The notes below the pieces were generated by a model. It was not told the DNA's origin. It was given only the letters and a program-made list of their open reading frames with translations, and ran no database searches. DNA of 64,000 bases from Mya arenaria. Its lineage: Eukaryota > Mollusca > Bivalvia > Myida > Myidae. Location: contig NC_069125.1 in assembly GCF_026914265.1 (NCBI RefSeq), forward strand, positions 8,473,117-8,537,116. Reading direction: 5' to 3'. Below, piece after piece: positions 62,810-64,000 of this stretch (within the stretch, counting starts at the first letter, position 1; each line of letters opens with the position of its first letter). The translations under genes and the position numbers were made by a program.

Positions 62810-62900
62810 AAGTTCGCGACGTGGAAATGTTTGCGAATTTCGCGATTTGTCAAAATGAATTCGCGAATATATTGACCAGCGTAAATATCCACGCACTCAG
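62810..62900. repeat. TTCGCGAA-rich imperfect inverted repeat
   Basis: Contains ttcgcgacgtgg, tgcgaatttcgcgattt, gaattcgcgaatat and atatccacgc. The outer gtgga and tccac are inverted. Such TTCGCGAA-rich stretches occur in invertebrate DNA-transposon ends. Here it lies 160 bases from a pogo-like exon and could be the end of that element (inference). Confidence 0.45.
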
Positions 62901-63061
62901 AATTGTTACTTACATTATGTACACAAACATATTTTATTGTGGAATCAATGCAAATATTGATCAAAATTTTAAACTCCGCACTTTTCAATAGATAATTTAA
63001 TCATGTCTGGTTTTGCATGTAGAGTATCGTGTGCTTTTATGAGCTACTTTGCATAAATAGG

Positions 63062-63332
63062 CTATATTGCACTTGTAAGTAAGTCAATGTCGTTCACAGA
63101 CTGGTTGTGTTTGACTTTATCGGCAACGCAGTCAGAATAATAAGTCTGAAATATTAATTTCAGTTCATCCTTAAAGTTTTTGTTTGGAATGGTATCGAGA
63201 GGCTGCAGTTGATCTGTACATGACGGTGGGACGAAAACAACGTTAATGCTTTTTGCCTTAAGTTTCTCTAAGATGGTCTCATTGTGGCGTGCCTTGAAAA
63301 CGTCAAATATAGCCAGAGCAGCTTGATCACAT
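63062..63332 (-). pseudogene. pogo/Tigger-like transposase exon (DDE superfamily endonuclease, C-terminal part)
   Basis: Ninety codons open on the minus strand: CDQAALAIFDVFKARHNETI, LEKLKAKSINVVFVPPSCTD, QLQPLDTIPNKNFKDEL, then a tail ending SVNDIDLLTSAI-stop. FDVFKA carries the second catalytic D and LQPLD the third, as in Tc1/mariner-type pogo (DDE_1) transposases. The exon begins after a good acceptor (TTTTGTTTGTTCGTACAG). The first catalytic D and the DNA-binding part are not found in the 670 bases left in the window. It may be a decayed transposon, an exon of a domesticated gene, or the end of an element extending past the edge. Confidence 0.82.
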
Positions 63333-63599
63333 CTGTACGAACAAACAAAAGCTACAGATGAGTTTTCACACCTCTATTGTGATACAGCATGACATACCGA
63401 TTGTTTCTTTGTACCACGTATGGGTTTTAAATGAAAGGTGTATTGTACAGTATTGTTTTGAACTGCATAAAAGTAACTGTTATCAAGCTGAGAATGCTTT
63501 ACCATAATATTTAGATGATTTATTATTAATTATGAAACCTGAGTAACCGATTACTAAAAATTGACAGCACACCTATTAATTGGCAGAATTTCTCTAACG

Positions 63600-64000
63600 G
63601 ACTCAATGTAGAGAATCACTATCGAATCTAGAAACTCGAGCATAGTCTCCTCGTTGCTCCAATGTGATTCCGAATGTTAATTCTAGGAATTCAACAAAAG
63701 TAGTGGCTCTTTGTACTCTTTCCTTTACAATTAACTTGGGGAGGGAGGAGTTTGCCTCACAAAATGCCGATTTTACATCTTTACTCTCATAACTCGTCCA
63801 ATGTATCCTTATACAAGAAACGATAAAAATCCCAGTATGTACATACAATTATTACGTTCTCTCCATTATTCCCCACTTAAAATACAATATTTGCAAGCGT
63901 TTTCTTGAGTTATGGACAACATTTTCACAGTTTCCACTCCTCGGTGATATGCAACTCGTTCTGCAATCCCATAAATGATGTTTAGGGCAGACCAGCTATG
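63600..64000 (-). other. Unrecognised open stretches at the right edge
   Basis: On the minus strand 63999-63870 is open (SWSALNIIYGIAERVAYHRG). 63848-63603 has an 81-codon frame with RATTFVEFLELTFGITLEQR. I recognise neither. They could be upstream exons of the gene or element that contains the 63062-63332 exon, or chance frames. A GT after ILPINR (near 63585) could be a donor. Confidence 0.25.

Overview
This is AT-rich animal (metazoan) nuclear DNA with no complete host protein gene that I can recognise. The evidence for a eukaryote is nuclear tRNA genes with split A and B boxes, an intron in tRNA-Leu(CAA), non-LTR retrotransposon fragments, tRNA-derived SINEs, MITEs, a THAP-domain DNA transposon and a pogo-like transposase exon. 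The repeat flavour (LINE endonuclease and RT phrases, TTAA-ended MITEs, a THAP phrase ending IRLCGRPH) reminds me of bivalve molluscs. That is an impression, not something the sequence proves.

Layout. 1-26.4 kb holds three diverged head-to-tail units that start at 1, 8639 and 17492 (period about 8.6-8.9 kb). Each starts with the same phrase and carries the same minus-strand SINE about 0.25-0.4 kb in; units I and II also share a 115-122 bp hairpin near their ends. Insertions differ between units: a minus-strand LINE in II and III, and a 470-bp insertion with a long hairpin in II only. 26.4-30.4 kb is a tandem array of four about 992-bp units. Each unit has a head-to-head pair: tRNA-Leu(CAA) with intron on the minus strand and tRNA-Thr(AGT) on the plus strand. 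Single copies of the same pair lie at 13.05-13.36 kb, 36.69-36.97 kb and, inverted, 55.52-55.83 kb, giving seven pairs in all.

The pair sits in a repeated order: LINE ORF1 tail, tRNA-Leu(-), tRNA-Thr(+), a long (ATT)n microsatellite, then a 2A-like motif and LINE endonuclease. Several copies lack some parts. 31.8-34.1, 45.3-48.2 and 61.6-62.8 kb share modules. So do 20.6-26.0, 39.1-44.0, 51.3-53.2 and 57.0-58.7 kb. 53.2-57.0 kb is a flipped copy of this material. Nested among them are MITEs (34.7 and 49.5 kb), a SINE (35.2 kb), a foldback element (35.6-36.6 kb), a 3.0-kb THAP-bearing transposon with 18-bp perfect inverted ends (48.29-51.30 kb), and the most complete LINE RT region (58.9-61.1 kb).

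The whole window therefore reads as a segmental-duplication and transposon graveyard in which the functional-looking genes are the tRNAs. At least five tRNA-Thr and six tRNA-Leu copies look intact, with A and B boxes and T-run terminators. One small two-exon ORF (71 codons, minus strand, inside the THAP element) and a partial pogo-type exon at the right edge are the only other protein-level candidates.
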